A stretch of 64,000 nucleotides of DNA, taken from an uncultured Bacteroidales bacterium (GTDB lineage Bacteria; Bacteroidota; Bacteroidia; Bacteroidales; UBA932). The notes beneath the pieces were generated by a model. The model searched no databases. It saw nothing but the letters and a program-made list of their open reading frames with translations, and was not told the DNA's origin. Of the stretch, positions 18,666 through 27,581 are shown piece by piece (the stretch's first letter is position 1; each line of letters opens with the position of its first letter). The stretch spans positions 1-64,000 of the forward strand of contig CAMQDS010000005.1 in the NCBI GenBank assembly GCA_946999645.1, in the 5' to 3' direction. Made by a program: the position numbers and the translations under genes.

Positions 18666-19391
18666 TTATACTGCCCATGTTGCTTTAGCCAGTTCAACGG
18701 CTTTAGCCAAAATGGTGTTATGCAAGGCTTCTGGAAGTGTACAGGTTGAGGCTTTTGAACAACCGTTTATCTCAAGACTATCAGGAAGATTATCAACTAT
18801 AATCGGAGTTGGTCTGCTTATATACCTTACTGTATAAGTAAGAATAGGAAAATCTGACACTATCTCTGAATACCATCTTATATCACTTTGTGAAGTCTTT
18901 GAATCATCATCCATTTTCCTCTGTGATAAATCACATTTAGAAAAAGCAAGACGCAATGCCCTTCTTTTGTTTTGTTTTTTAAATGGATTTCGTACTGTTC
19001 TGAAATACTCATCCTGTGTAACAGGAACAACAGGAATTTGTACATCTTCTCCACAATCAGATTTTATTGTACAAAACTCCAATGTTCTAAAAAGGAGGTC
19101 ATTAGGATTTTCAAACAACACTGATTTATCTGAAATCATAGTTATATCATCAGAAGGTAATATCTTTTTACATTCTTGCTGTCTAACAAGTGTAGAGAGA
19201 TAATCAGTAACTTCCTCCGATGCCTCGAATGATTTGCCATAAGAACCTGAATACAACGAAATAACAACATTATCTTGTGCTGTAGTAAGAAAATAACTTA
19301 TCTCATACGGCTCAAGACCAGGTGCTTTATCACTTGCTATGTTATTGTATAACAGGTTAAATGCCTGTAACCATTCAACTGATGTTTTCAT
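18666..19391 (-). CDS. Head-tail connector-like conserved protein
   Basis: A 241-residue protein opening MKTSVEWLQAFNLLYNNIASDKAPGLEPYEISYFL, in which 'APGLe.YE.S.fLt.AQ..iV' is a motif I recall as conserved in crAss-like connector genes. It then alternates helix and strand. It lies one base after the 303-residue gene and 24 bases before the MRNFTTNQTR-type gene. The likely role is a ring or adaptor next to the portal. This is inferred from motif memory and place; a structure prediction would be needed to assign the ring. Confidence 0.58.
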   Translation of the reverse strand: MKTSVEWLQAFNLLYNNIASDKAPGLEPYEISYFLTTAQDNVVISLYSGSYGKSFEASEEVTDYLSTLVRQQECKKILPSDDITMISDKSVLFENPNDLLFRTLEFCTIKSDCGEDVQIPVVPVTQDEYFRTVRNPFKKQNKRRALRLAFSKCDLSQRKMDDDSKTSQSDIRWYSEIVSDFPILTYTVRYISRPTPIIVDNLPDSLEINGCSKASTCTLPEALHNTILAKAVELAKATWAV

Positions 19392-19392
19392 A

Positions 19393-20304
19393 TCAGATTC
19401 TGTTTTTATCTACCTCACTTTCAAGAATAAACTTTATATCTTGGTGTGCTGGAAGATTCAGGTATCTTGCTGCAATAGGAAGGGTTGGATTCTCTCCATT
19501 GTCGCATAACGGTGAACCATCTGATGCGAGATAATAATAATCTCCTCGTTTCACAACCTTTCCAAGTTCCTGTGACCTTCTTATGATAACTTTTGTGTGC
19601 AACAAAGGATCTGTAATATTGTTCAAGAATATACGTGGGTCAGCCTGAATCAACGTATTTATCCTTGCCTTAAGGAACTCTGGTTTTGTATTGATTGCAT
19701 AAGGGCGTCCATCAAGCAATTCAACAAGAACACGCATTGTATCGATGTTATTTTCAATCTTACCAAATTCCTTATATGAAGACATCGTTGCATCCATTTT
19801 GGCATTTTCAATAGTTGCTTCCTCAGTTTCCCGCACAAGTTCAAACTGATAAGTTGCCTTTGGTCTGTCTATCCTCTCCTTTACAGAAGGAGCGACAATC
19901 TCGCTGTTAGCAAGAAGAACCTTATACTTTATAAAGTCTTCAGGGTCTGACAAGTTGAGGTGTAAACCCTCCTTAGACAACGTAACACTAAAAGTATCCC
20001 AATAATTATTTTCCTTTTTGTACACGGACAAGGAGTTATAATCAAGTCCTAATGCATTCTCTAAAAATTCCTTTTCATCATTTGTAAGCACATTCTTATA
20101 TGCCCCAGTTGAACGAAGTAACGGAACACATAGTGTAACAAAAGCCCCATCCGCTTTGCCCCCAGAAAGAACATGACCTTTAGGCAATCCATCCACTTTA
20201 GGGACAAAACGAACATAGACTTTCTCATTACGCAATGGATTTATTTTTATAACTTCTTCCATTGTATCATCATTCTTTTTCCTTGCATCAATTCTCTTTT
20301 CCAT
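19393..20304 (-). CDS. Capsid-module protein, unknown function
   Basis: A 303-residue protein directly after the major capsid gene (22-base gap) and one base before the next gene. It contains 'INPLRNEKVYVRFVPKVDGLPKGHVLSGGKADGA' near residues 20-55 and a helical second half (DTMRVLVELLDGRPYAINTKPEFLKARI). It looks like a soluble, mixed alpha/beta protein with no membrane segment. In crAss-like phages the genes right after the capsid gene encode auxiliary capsid and head-completion proteins, so one of these roles is plausible. I do not recognise a specific family and no portal signature is visible. Confidence 0.55.
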   Translation of the reverse strand: MEKRIDARKKNDDTMEEVIKINPLRNEKVYVRFVPKVDGLPKGHVLSGGKADGAFVTLCVPLLRSTGAYKNVLTNDEKEFLENALGLDYNSLSVYKKENNYWDTFSVTLSKEGLHLNLSDPEDFIKYKVLLANSEIVAPSVKERIDRPKATYQFELVRETEEATIENAKMDATMSSYKEFGKIENNIDTMRVLVELLDGRPYAINTKPEFLKARINTLIQADPRIFLNNITDPLLHTKVIIRRSQELGKVVKRGDYYYLASDGSPLCDNGENPTLPIAARYLNLPAHQDIKFILESEVDKNRI

Positions 20305-20326
20305 TATTATCTTCTCCTTTTAGTTT

Positions 20327-21859
20327 CTAACCTTGCAAAATAGCTGGTATAAGTGAAATACAACGTGTAGGGTCATATATCACAAGACCAAGTGTTGCTT
20401 TGTAATGCACAACCGCAGCATCCTCATCAAATGAAGCAGAAGCATTGTTTGATTCTCCAGTGAAAGGATTAAAGAATGGACCCCACTGGTATCCACGAAG
20501 TTCTGGCTGTCCCTTTATCATACATTTCTGTACATTAGGCTGCTCTTCATCTGAAGCGTAGAAAATATCAAAACGATAAGATTCTGCTGTTCCTCCAAGT
20601 GGATGCATTATCTTATTTGTTTGAATATCGTCCTTGCTTGAATCAACCATTATTGTTACTTCAAGTCCGTTTGCTGACATCCATTTAGTTACCTGTAGAT
20701 CAGCAACTGATACACCATTAGGTGCAAAGTCTGTTGATGCACCACTCTTTATATATGGGGTATTGCTTGTCCCACCATATAATGGAAGCCAACCTGACAT
20801 CTCTTTCTTTGCGGCTTTGCTAAAAAGCATTGCCCCTCTTTCACCTGTACGAATAACAAACTTACGCTTATTGAAGTCGAGTTTACCTGCTGATACACCA
20901 TACAAAGCATCTTCTATAAGTCCTATCGAGAACTTTGTATAATAAGTCTGGTTTCCAGCTGCTTGCTGCTGGCGGAAACCTGACCCCTGCCTATTGGCTA
21001 ATCCAGAAAGACCAAAGTTAGAATACTCACCATTCTCCATACGTGTTGTAACACCTCTATCAAGAGCGTTGTTTTTGTATTCATTCCATGTTTCCTCTAT
21101 TTTCCAAGTTACTGCAAGCATCCATCTATTTGCGATTGCTGTCTGTATCTTCCCATTTAGTTCACGAGATACAGGTATGTTTGCTGACAGACGTTTTCCA
21201 AGTTCCTTTCCTCCTATCTTATGCTGCAACCTTACTCTCTGCCAATCACTTCTCATTGATACAGGGGTTGAGAATCGAACATCTCCTACTTTCCTGCTGA
21301 AATTATCTTCTACAGGAGCATAAGCCCAACTGAAACGTTTTCCTGCAACGAGTTGCTTTGGGTCAATTCCCGAAGCTCCTTCTGCTCCAAAAGGCTCAAC
21401 AAGGTATACTGTGTTTGTTCCTTCCTGCTTTCCTTCCTCCTTTACAATTACAGGATATACTTCATTAAGTTCTCCCCAAATAACTTCCCCAAGTGCAAAC
21501 CAATCTGTTGGGAAGACAAGATAAAAAGGTTCAAATCCGACACCTACATTTGTAGGGTCATTCTCTGTTACTATTGTTCCATCAGCACGTCTTGCTTCTA
21601 CAAGAGGTATATTGCGTCTTGAAGAAGTGGCAATGTCCCAAAATAGTTCACTGTCATCCTCGTACTCACGGACTGGCACTTCCTTTGAAAGATAAGTGTC
21701 AAGTGTTGGAAGATGCATACTGCTCATAAGAACAGTCATCACATCACTCGCCATTTGTGGGTCGGAACGGAAAAGACCATATATATGATTATCTTTGGTC
21801 ACCGTACCACGCCATGAGGTTACTCCAACCATCTGTGTGTTGCTAATGCGTCCAGGCAT
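20327..21859 (-). CDS. Major capsid protein
   Basis: A 510-residue protein, the usual length for crAss-like HK97-fold capsid proteins (about 480-520). The C-terminal segment, 'YQWGPFFNPFTGESNN..ASFDEDAAVVHYKATLGLVIYDPTRCISLIPAIL', is the part I recognise best: WGP-NPFTG, then D-D-A, then DPTR followed by IPA. The middle has FPTDWFALGEV and RVRLQHKIGGKELGKRLSANIPVSRELNGK. It would form the icosahedral head shell. The scaffold-like acidic gene lies 40 bases upstream, as expected, and both are served by the promoter at about 23,056. It lacks an obvious delta-domain cleavage site, which agrees with a separate scaffold. Confidence 0.9.
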   Translation of the reverse strand: MPGRISNTQMVGVTSWRGTVTKDNHIYGLFRSDPQMASDVMTVLMSSMHLPTLDTYLSKEVPVREYEDDSELFWDIATSSRRNIPLVEARRADGTIVTENDPTNVGVGFEPFYLVFPTDWFALGEVIWGELNEVYPVIVKEEGKQEGTNTVYLVEPFGAEGASGIDPKQLVAGKRFSWAYAPVEDNFSRKVGDVRFSTPVSMRSDWQRVRLQHKIGGKELGKRLSANIPVSRELNGKIQTAIANRWMLAVTWKIEETWNEYKNNALDRGVTTRMENGEYSNFGLSGLANRQGSGFRQQQAAGNQTYYTKFSIGLIEDALYGVSAGKLDFNKRKFVIRTGERGAMLFSKAAKKEMSGWLPLYGGTSNTPYIKSGASTDFAPNGVSVADLQVTKWMSANGLEVTIMVDSSKDDIQTNKIMHPLGGTAESYRFDIFYASDEEQPNVQKCMIKGQPELRGYQWGPFFNPFTGESNNASASFDEDAAVVHYKATLGLVIYDPTRCISLIPAILQG

Positions 21860-21899
21860 AGTTCAAAAAATTTAAGTTAAACATAAAAAATATAATTAG

Positions 21900-23027
21900 T
21901 TACCATCCAACTTTCCAACCATCTGAAAGTAATGGGTCATTACTTCCTGTACTACCAGATACATATTTCAATGAACCATCATTGTTCAAAGACGATGAAT
22001 TAATTTTTCTTCCAAGTTCCTTTATCGCCTTGGCTTTCTCTTCATGAACCTTTCTTTTCGTAAAGCCATCTATGTTCTTTCCTCCTTCGGTTAGGACATA
22101 CCACATTCCTACCTGTTTAAGGAACTCAAGAGGATGCTCAGCTTGAAACTGTTGCACGGCAGTAAGTAATTTTCCTGTGTTAGGATCTTTATAAACAGGT
22201 TTTGAAACGGCATCAAAAATCTTCCTGCATGTATTTCCATCAAGATGCACATCTCCTATCTTAACATCATCTTCAAGTAACATCTTTCTGAAAGTATCCT
22301 CGTTGTCTTTTTGTTTTGCCTTAATATCTCTTGCAACCTGTCTTGCTTGCTCCTGTACTGCTTCGTAATTATTTTTATAAAACTTTGAAAGCGAATCAAG
22401 GGCATCCTTTGCATCCTCCTCATCACTTCCTGTTGAGAAAGATTTTTCCAATTCCTTCAACGCCTTCTCATGTGAATAACCACGAGTTATAAAATCATTA
22501 TAAATTAGTTGTTTCCTAAGGTTCTCACCAGCTTCACTCTCTGAGGACAATACTTCATCATTAATTGAATCAAGATATTGTATTGTTTGCTCATACATCT
22601 TTATGACATTTGGTTCAACGCCATTACCAAGTGCTGAGTCAACTCTCTTTTGTCTTTCATCAAGACGCGATTCAATAGCAGACTCAAACAACTCCGCAAA
22701 GTCTTCAGGTGTTTTAACCTTTGCTAATTCTTCTTTATCAAAATCTGGAAAGATACCATCATCTTTCAAGGCTTCGGCAATGGAAGTATAAATGCTTGGA
22801 GAAGAACCGTCACCATCATCTGTGGTATCTTTCCCGATTTCTTTATTCTCCTCACTTACTTCCTCTGGCTCTGCTGGATTAGCATCTGCCTCGGTGGGAT
22901 TATCTTTCTTTTCATTTGAACTCTTATTTGGCTCACCTGCCTCTACAGATTTATTACTCCCGTCAAAAAGTTTATCAGCCTCTTCAACTGAAAGTAATCC
23001 GCCAATGTCAAAACTTACATCTTCCAT
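21900..23027 (-). CDS. Scaffold-like protein
   Basis: A 375-residue, highly acidic and helical protein. Residues 1-90 are disordered and Glu/Ser/Asn-rich (KSSNEKKDNPTEADANPAEP). Residues 100-330 are long charged helices suited to a coiled coil. The C-terminus is short and basic-aromatic (DPLLSDGWKVGW). Position directly upstream of the capsid gene, acidic coiled-coil nature and length all fit a head-assembly scaffold, as described for crAss-like and other tailed phages. It is the first gene of the capsid transcript, starting 26 bases downstream of the -7 box at 23,053-23,060. No protease domain is fused to it. Confidence 0.7.
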   Translation of the reverse strand: MEDVSFDIGGLLSVEEADKLFDGSNKSVEAGEPNKSSNEKKDNPTEADANPAEPEEVSEENKEIGKDTTDDGDGSSPSIYTSIAEALKDDGIFPDFDKEELAKVKTPEDFAELFESAIESRLDERQKRVDSALGNGVEPNVIKMYEQTIQYLDSINDEVLSSESEAGENLRKQLIYNDFITRGYSHEKALKELEKSFSTGSDEEDAKDALDSLSKFYKNNYEAVQEQARQVARDIKAKQKDNEDTFRKMLLEDDVKIGDVHLDGNTCRKIFDAVSKPVYKDPNTGKLLTAVQQFQAEHPLEFLKQVGMWYVLTEGGKNIDGFTKRKVHEEKAKAIKELGRKINSSSLNNDGSLKYVSGSTGSNDPLLSDGWKVGW

Positions 23028-23052
23028 AATTCTCCAATAATTAATGTTTACA

Positions 23053-23060
23053 CAAAAGTA
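23053..23060 (-). promoter_or_regulatory. Late capsid promoter, -7 box
   Basis: Read leftward this is TACTTTTG, an exact fit to the Bacteroidetes -7 consensus TAnnTTTG. It lies in the only sizable gap (23,028-23,175) between the packaging and capsid genes. The -33 side is weak. Transcription would start around 23,046, giving a leader of about 20 bases before the scaffold gene. Confidence 0.6.
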
Positions 23061-23175
23061 TATAAATGATGTTAGTGTGCCACATATATAAATGACTTAC
23101 TAACAGATAATTAATAAACTTATTTATATTTAGTGAGATACTTATTACTTATTAAATAAAACACTTACAATAACA

Positions 23176-23544
23176 CTACACCTCAACTATATCAATTCCT
23201 TTTAGAGCGAGCATCATTTTTTTCTTTAGAATATACTCCTTTGTTTTAAACCCTTTACAATCAACAACAACTGTATTCCCTGAAGAAGTTGAGGTATAGA
23301 CAAAATCTGCTATATATATTATTGCCCTTTGAACAAGTCTTCTTACTATCTTATCCTTTGTTTTTAAATGTTTAACCTCATCCTTATAAACAGCTGGAAC
23401 AATCTCATAAGGAACTTGCAACCTCAAATCAGTTATCTTCCCCTCTTTCTCATCCTGCTTCAAACGAAGATAGTACTTTGCCTCCTTCTTGGAGTCGAAT
23501 AGTATACCATCAATCTTGGTTTTATTGTTTAGATACTTATTCAT
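23176..23544 (-). CDS. DUF1064-type PD-(D/E)XK endonuclease
   Basis: A 122-residue protein of the phage DUF1064 type. Visible motifs: FDSKKEAKYYLRLK (conserved Glu in the first helix), then 'LRLQVPYEI', then 'iiYiADFVYT...vVvDCKGFKTKEYilKKKMM', giving the D-x(n)-D-x-K catalytic set of restriction-like nucleases (YIADF and VVDCKG). These small nucleases resolve branched DNA or trim DNA before packaging and commonly stand beside the terminase gene. Here it lies 21 bases after TerL. The N-terminal residues match the family start, so 23,544 is well supported. A gap of 148 bases with a promoter separates it from the scaffold gene. Confidence 0.85.
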   Translation of the reverse strand: MNKYLNNKTKIDGILFDSKKEAKYYLRLKQDEKEGKITDLRLQVPYEIVPAVYKDEVKHLKTKDKIVRRLVQRAIIYIADFVYTSTSSGNTVVVDCKGFKTKEYILKKKMMLALKGIDIVEV

Positions 23545-23565
23545 ATCAATAGTGTTTTGCCGATT

Positions 23566-25809
23566 TTACAAGTTCAAATTACCATGCATTTGCTCCTTAA
23601 CTCTTTTCCAATCCCTATCAAAGAACTCATCATCAGCAACATCGCTTTGACCTGTATCAGACTGACTTGGTGAACCACCATACAGAATTAGAAATTCCTC
23701 ACGGTATAGCATCACTTGAGCCAATGCACTTATTCTATCTGTGTTTACATTTGGTCCATAACCTATAAGTTCCTCTATCAATGCTCGATTTCTTAATTTA
23801 TATACATTTGGAAGTTTACAAACTTCTGTATTACCATCTTCATTCCTACATTCTGATGTATATGTTTTACACAACCAATCTCTTGTAAGAGAATTTGCAA
23901 AGTTGTTCAGTGTTGCATTAACACTTATTCCTTTTTGGGCTGAACCAAACATAGAGTACTTCACAAGTTGTCTTTCCCTTAAGTATTCAGGACAATCTGC
24001 AAGCATCCATGTGCTGTGCTTTTTTGAGAAGTAAGCATAACAACCTTTCTTGTTTGCTTCCACCATAATCTTTGCATTATAAAAAAGTCCAAGAAGTCGA
24101 ACAATCTCAAAATTATCGTCTGCAAACATTTGTCTTCCTGTATACTCAGCCACTATACTATCTGTGAACAAATCAAACACTATTGTACTTGAAAAAGAGG
24201 TAGATTCTGCGTGGTCATTATCAACTGGGTCATGACCTATTATATATCTACCAGAAGGTATATTACCACTTGCAGGCATCTCAAAGATTTCCAATGCTCC
24301 TGTTTCAGTATTATCCACTTTCCACTGACGTATTGGAATATCATCTGTAGAGCGAAACTCAACCTTTCCTGATGCTTCTATAAGTGTACCAACATAAACA
24401 TCATCAAAAGCGTGCTGGTCTTGGTCAAGTTGCCTCAATCTTTCATTTAGCATAACTACAGGAAAGATATTAGACTTTACTTTTAGGATTGCTTCAGCAG
24501 GTGTTATTGGCATCTGTGCTATTCTGGAAAGCAAAGAGGCAGCATCTCCACTCTGTTTAACGACCCACCTTTCATAAAGTATCTCAAGCAGTGCTTTAAC
24601 AACATCCGAGTTACCATTTTTATCCATGCAACCTGCTCTTGACATATATGAAGGAAAGAAAAATGCAAACTTGTTTGATCCTTTACCTGATTGGTCGTAG
24701 ACATTATCGAGAGCATAAACATCATATGAAGAAGGGTTGTATAGTATAGTTTTTACACCTGCAAAGTCTGATGCATCATCTCCTGCTGTTCCAACTCCAT
24801 ACAGAAGGCTGAATACCCTGCTACCTTCCTTTACGGAATCCCTCACATTATTCCATACATCCTTGAAATTCGGATAGTTTCCTATCTCTTCAAAAAGAAT
24901 ATAACCCCTCTTTCCTCTTATCTTTCCCTCATCATCTTTTACAGAAAGCCCCATAACAGAGTTCAATGATCCACTTTCGTTGCCATTTGCATTTTTATAT
25001 CCCATCTTCCAAATCATTTCTGATGGAGAGCGTTTTAACATAAGCCTTGGAAACTCTGTCTGTGCAGCACAGAAATCAATCATCGGGGCAAACTTTGTAA
25101 ATGTTCCATCTTTGTCTGATAGATACTCTTTTAGAAATGCTGTAAGAATAGTTGTCACCCTTCTATTGGCGACTTCATTTTCTCCAAGTATAAGATTGTG
25201 TGCCATTATGGAAGCCAATGAATAGGATTTACTGCAACCACGCCTTGCTAACTCTAAAGCATGTTTACTTGCGTGTCTTGCTTGCTCAAGATAATGAAAC
25301 CTATAATATATACCCTCCCACATATCTGGAAAGTCCTCAACCCTAACATAAATATCCGAGTTCTCAGCAAGTCTATTAAGCATTATTGGACTGTAATTCA
25401 AATACCAATACATTAACCCTGTAACCCACTCCCCATCTGTTTCACGTACATACCCCTCTCTGCATCGCCTTACCTCCTCATGAAACCATTTACCATATTC
25501 ACTATTTGGATTTCCATTAGGTTTTAGCATCGAGTAGCATCCATTCTGCTTGTAGAAGATTGATGATTGTCTGAAATAATCCATATCTTCCAATATATGT
25601 GGTTTGGAAATATCAACCTTTATTCTTCCTTTAGCATCTCTTTCCAAATCTCTTGCATGTAATCTTTCTCCTATCATATACTTTACCAACGGTATAGTAC
25701 TAATGAAGTCCAAGAATTGCTCTTGAACTTCATCTGGATAACTCTCAAGTAACTCCTTAGTAACAGGAGTTTGATATTCATTAACTTGTACTACAATATC
25801 ATTAGTCAT
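23566..25809 (-). CDS. terL: Terminase large subunit (TerL)
   Basis: A 747-residue terminase. The ATPase part has a Walker A-like ARRGCSKSYSLASIM near residue 190 (the variant R-x-x-x-x-KS form of terminases), and Walker B YILFEEIGNYPN near residue 305, with the catalytic Glu pair. A coupling segment GVGTAGDDASDFAG follows. The nuclease part (from about residue 520) has GHDPVDND with the metal-binding Asp and a later 'KIMVEANKKGCYAYF'. It cuts and pumps phage DNA into the capsid. The length is typical for crAss-like TerL. It is three bases from the upstream gene. No small-terminase gene was recognised, and the gene that normally follows, the portal, is not found downstream. Confidence 0.92.
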   Translation of the reverse strand: MTNDIVVQVNEYQTPVTKELLESYPDEVQEQFLDFISTIPLVKYMIGERLHARDLERDAKGRIKVDISKPHILEDMDYFRQSSIFYKQNGCYSMLKPNGNPNSEYGKWFHEEVRRCREGYVRETDGEWVTGLMYWYLNYSPIMLNRLAENSDIYVRVEDFPDMWEGIYYRFHYLEQARHASKHALELARRGCSKSYSLASIMAHNLILGENEVANRRVTTILTAFLKEYLSDKDGTFTKFAPMIDFCAAQTEFPRLMLKRSPSEMIWKMGYKNANGNESGSLNSVMGLSVKDDEGKIRGKRGYILFEEIGNYPNFKDVWNNVRDSVKEGSRVFSLLYGVGTAGDDASDFAGVKTILYNPSSYDVYALDNVYDQSGKGSNKFAFFFPSYMSRAGCMDKNGNSDVVKALLEILYERWVVKQSGDAASLLSRIAQMPITPAEAILKVKSNIFPVVMLNERLRQLDQDQHAFDDVYVGTLIEASGKVEFRSTDDIPIRQWKVDNTETGALEIFEMPASGNIPSGRYIIGHDPVDNDHAESTSFSSTIVFDLFTDSIVAEYTGRQMFADDNFEIVRLLGLFYNAKIMVEANKKGCYAYFSKKHSTWMLADCPEYLRERQLVKYSMFGSAQKGISVNATLNNFANSLTRDWLCKTYTSECRNEDGNTEVCKLPNVYKLRNRALIEELIGYGPNVNTDRISALAQVMLYREEFLILYGGSPSQSDTGQSDVADDEFFDRDWKRVKEQMHGNLNL

Positions 25810-25812
25810 ATA

Positions 25813-26391
25813 CTAATACAGTTTTGCACATTCCTTACTACCAAAAATGAGAACATCTGCAAGAGGAAGGGAACGCATCCAAGCACAAAAAATTTTCCAC
25901 TGAGGTAATCTGTGATACACCCTCTGATTATATATTCTTCTTAATGTCTGATATGAAATCATAACTATACGTTTCTGTATAGTACCTTCAGTTAACTTCT
26001 CCTTCATATCTACAAGCTCATCAGTTGATAAACCTTTACCCTGTATATGCATTGTAGATTCACTTGAAAGACATTCTGCACCTATGCGATAAGTAACAAA
26101 TTCTTGCCACCAATACCGAGGTGCTTGTATCTCACACCATACTACGATACCTCTTATTATCTTAGCATGCTCATCACCATTATTTATAAGAGAAGCAACT
26201 AAGCACAAATCCTTTGTATTCAGATTGTGTGTTGTTGTGTACTTCAGCACTTTATCCTTAGCATCTGCAAAAGAATCTATTTCTTCTTTTGACTCTTTTC
26301 CAAAAGGTAGATGCAATGCCTTGAATGCTGAGACAAAACCACCGCACTCAAGTGTTTTTACTTTAAACTGTTCTACTGATTCATGTTTCAT
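25813..26391 (-). CDS. Conserved packaging-module protein, faintly ThyX-like
   Basis: A 192-residue protein that overlaps the upstream gene by four bases and ends three bases before terL. The stretch 'PRYWWQEFVTYRIGAECLSSESTMH' recalls the RHRxxSxNExSxRY flavin/dUMP motif of ThyX (flavin-dependent thymidylate synthase), and 'RRIYNQRVYHRLPQWKIFCAWM' resembles the later ThyX helix that contacts substrate. However, the motif residues are not all conserved and the protein is slightly short. It may be a degenerate ThyX relative with a structural or regulatory job. I recall similar proteins in Bacteroidetes gut phages next to packaging genes, of unknown function. Confidence 0.55.
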   Translation of the reverse strand: MKHESVEQFKVKTLECGGFVSAFKALHLPFGKESKEEIDSFADAKDKVLKYTTTHNLNTKDLCLVASLINNGDEHAKIIRGIVVWCEIQAPRYWWQEFVTYRIGAECLSSESTMHIQGKGLSTDELVDMKEKLTEGTIQKRIVMISYQTLRRIYNQRVYHRLPQWKIFCAWMRSLPLADVLIFGSKECAKLY

Positions 26392-26933
26392 ATATCTTCT
26401 CCTACTGCTTTTTCCATTGTTCCACGTGCTTTTTCATCTGACATAAAGTCCTTCGCCAATGACCTTTCTGCATCGGCAAGTGCCTTTGCAAGTTCAGGTA
26501 TTTGTCTTAAAGCACTTGTCATAGTTGAAACTTGATATATTGGACGACCATTCTTGTCAAGTGCATTTAAATCAAACCCGTCAAAAAATGAACTTAATTG
26601 GTGTATACCATTACGCATACTCTCAAGAAGAATAGCAGATGTTGTAACCGTTTGCTTTCTATAAACATCCATGGCTTCACACAATAATTCTGATGGTTTC
26701 CAATCCTTATCAAATCCCTCCTGTAACTTTATTTCATCAGATCTTTTGCCCATATCAGTTATGTACATATATGTACTCCGTGGATCACACATAAACCACA
26801 AATATGACAGTTGCTTCCAAAAGGTTTCTTTCTTCTTTGATTTGTCCTGAAGGAATAGTTCACGTATTTGACGAATAAAAAATACTTCATCCGCTATGTC
26901 GAATTTTACACCATCAAATTTTATAAGTTTCAT
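26388..26933 (-). CDS. Conserved phage protein of the packaging module
   Basis: A 181-residue helical protein with the pattern 'FW KQLSYLWFMCDPRSTYMYI', 'W.PSELLCEAMDVYRKQT', 'ALDKNGRPIYQVSTMTSALRQIPELAKALADAE'. I recall this arrangement as a conserved, unnamed protein in many Bacteroidetes gut phages, always close to the terminase. It could be a small terminase or a portal-assembly helper, but there is no direct sign of either. The gene overlaps its neighbours on both sides by four bases, which argues for coupled translation with the ThyX-like gene and terL. Confidence 0.6.
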   Translation of the reverse strand: MKLIKFDGVKFDIADEVFFIRQIRELFLQDKSKKKETFWKQLSYLWFMCDPRSTYMYITDMGKRSDEIKLQEGFDKDWKPSELLCEAMDVYRKQTVTTSAILLESMRNGIHQLSSFFDGFDLNALDKNGRPIYQVSTMTSALRQIPELAKALADAERSLAKDFMSDEKARGTMEKAVGEDI

Positions 26934-27157
26934 CTCTTCTTTGCTTTTGTGTGATATTCTTCTTTATCTGCATTATGATAACCATTACTTTCTTTAATCT
27001 TCCTCCTACCTCTACCAATAGATCTTGTGTTATCCTCAACGAACATATCATCATATATCATGCTGTCATATACGTTTGGCATATTCATATTATAGTCTAA
27101 TGCCGACTCAACATACCTTTTCAAATCGCTATTTCTTAATATTCTTTTTCTTGACAT
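26930..27157 (-). CDS. Small basic protein, unknown
   Basis: A 75-residue protein with a basic start (MSRKRILRNSDLKRYVESAL), an acidic middle and a basic end (RRKIKESNG, KAKKR). The four-base overlap with the next gene and the uniform spacing in this block support translation. I see no known domain. The charge pattern would suit nucleic-acid or partner binding, but that is a guess. Confidence 0.55.
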   Translation of the reverse strand: MSRKRILRNSDLKRYVESALDYNMNMPNVYDSMIYDDMFVEDNTRSIGRGRRKIKESNGYHNADKEEYHTKAKKR

Positions 27158-27182
27158 AATTGATATTTATTTGATATATTGA

Positions 27183-27581
27183 TTACTGGAATAATCCCCC
27201 CTCATCAATATCATATTCCTCAACAACATACTCAACATCATTACTCTGAAGGAATAGACACTCCTTGTCATTTATGTTTATTATTGGAATTTCGTATGTA
27301 AAAGACAGGTTATCAAACTGCTTATTTTGAGATTCATCAATAGCCCCAGGCGTATGCTTTGCTTTAGCATAACGTTTGAAATTTAACTTAACAACATCAC
27401 CTTCCTTTATATCTTTACACATTGCTCCTACAGACAAAACAGTCTGATAAGGATTAAGGCTGCCTGACATCCTTGTAGTATCAAGCAAAAGTCCACCACC
27501 TGTCTTTACTTCGCCTGAATACTTGATTGCAGTTGTTACTATACCTGTAAATAATGGTCTTACTTTCTTTATATTAAACAT
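27183..27581 (-). CDS. GroES-like / co-chaperonin-like protein
   Basis: About 132 residues from the ATG at 27,581, which overlaps the stop of the upstream gene and gives the family-like start MFNIKKVRPLFTGIVTT. The longer frame to 27,620 lies wholly inside the upstream coding region and is less likely. The protein is an all-beta barrel type: 'VRPLFTGIVTTAIKY', 'LNPYQTVLSVGAMCKDIKEGDVVKLNFKRYA', a plan like co-chaperonin GroES (a 'G..v..V..GdvV.f..y' run), with a disordered insert. GroES-like proteins help fold capsid proteins in several phages, so a head-assembly chaperone is possible. This is inferred; the mobile loop of GroES is not obvious. Confidence 0.5.
   Translation of the reverse strand: MFNIKKVRPLFTGIVTTAIKYSGEVKTGGGLLLDTTRMSGSLNPYQTVLSVGAMCKDIKEGDVVKLNFKRYAKAKHTPGAIDESQNKQFDNLSFTYEIPIININDKECLFLQSNDVEYVVEEYDIDEGGLFQ

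Noticed and set aside
23071..23104. Inverted GTTAGT/ACTAAC pair before the capsid promoter
   Set aside because: Arms are only six bases with a 22-base gap, too weak to call an operator or terminator.
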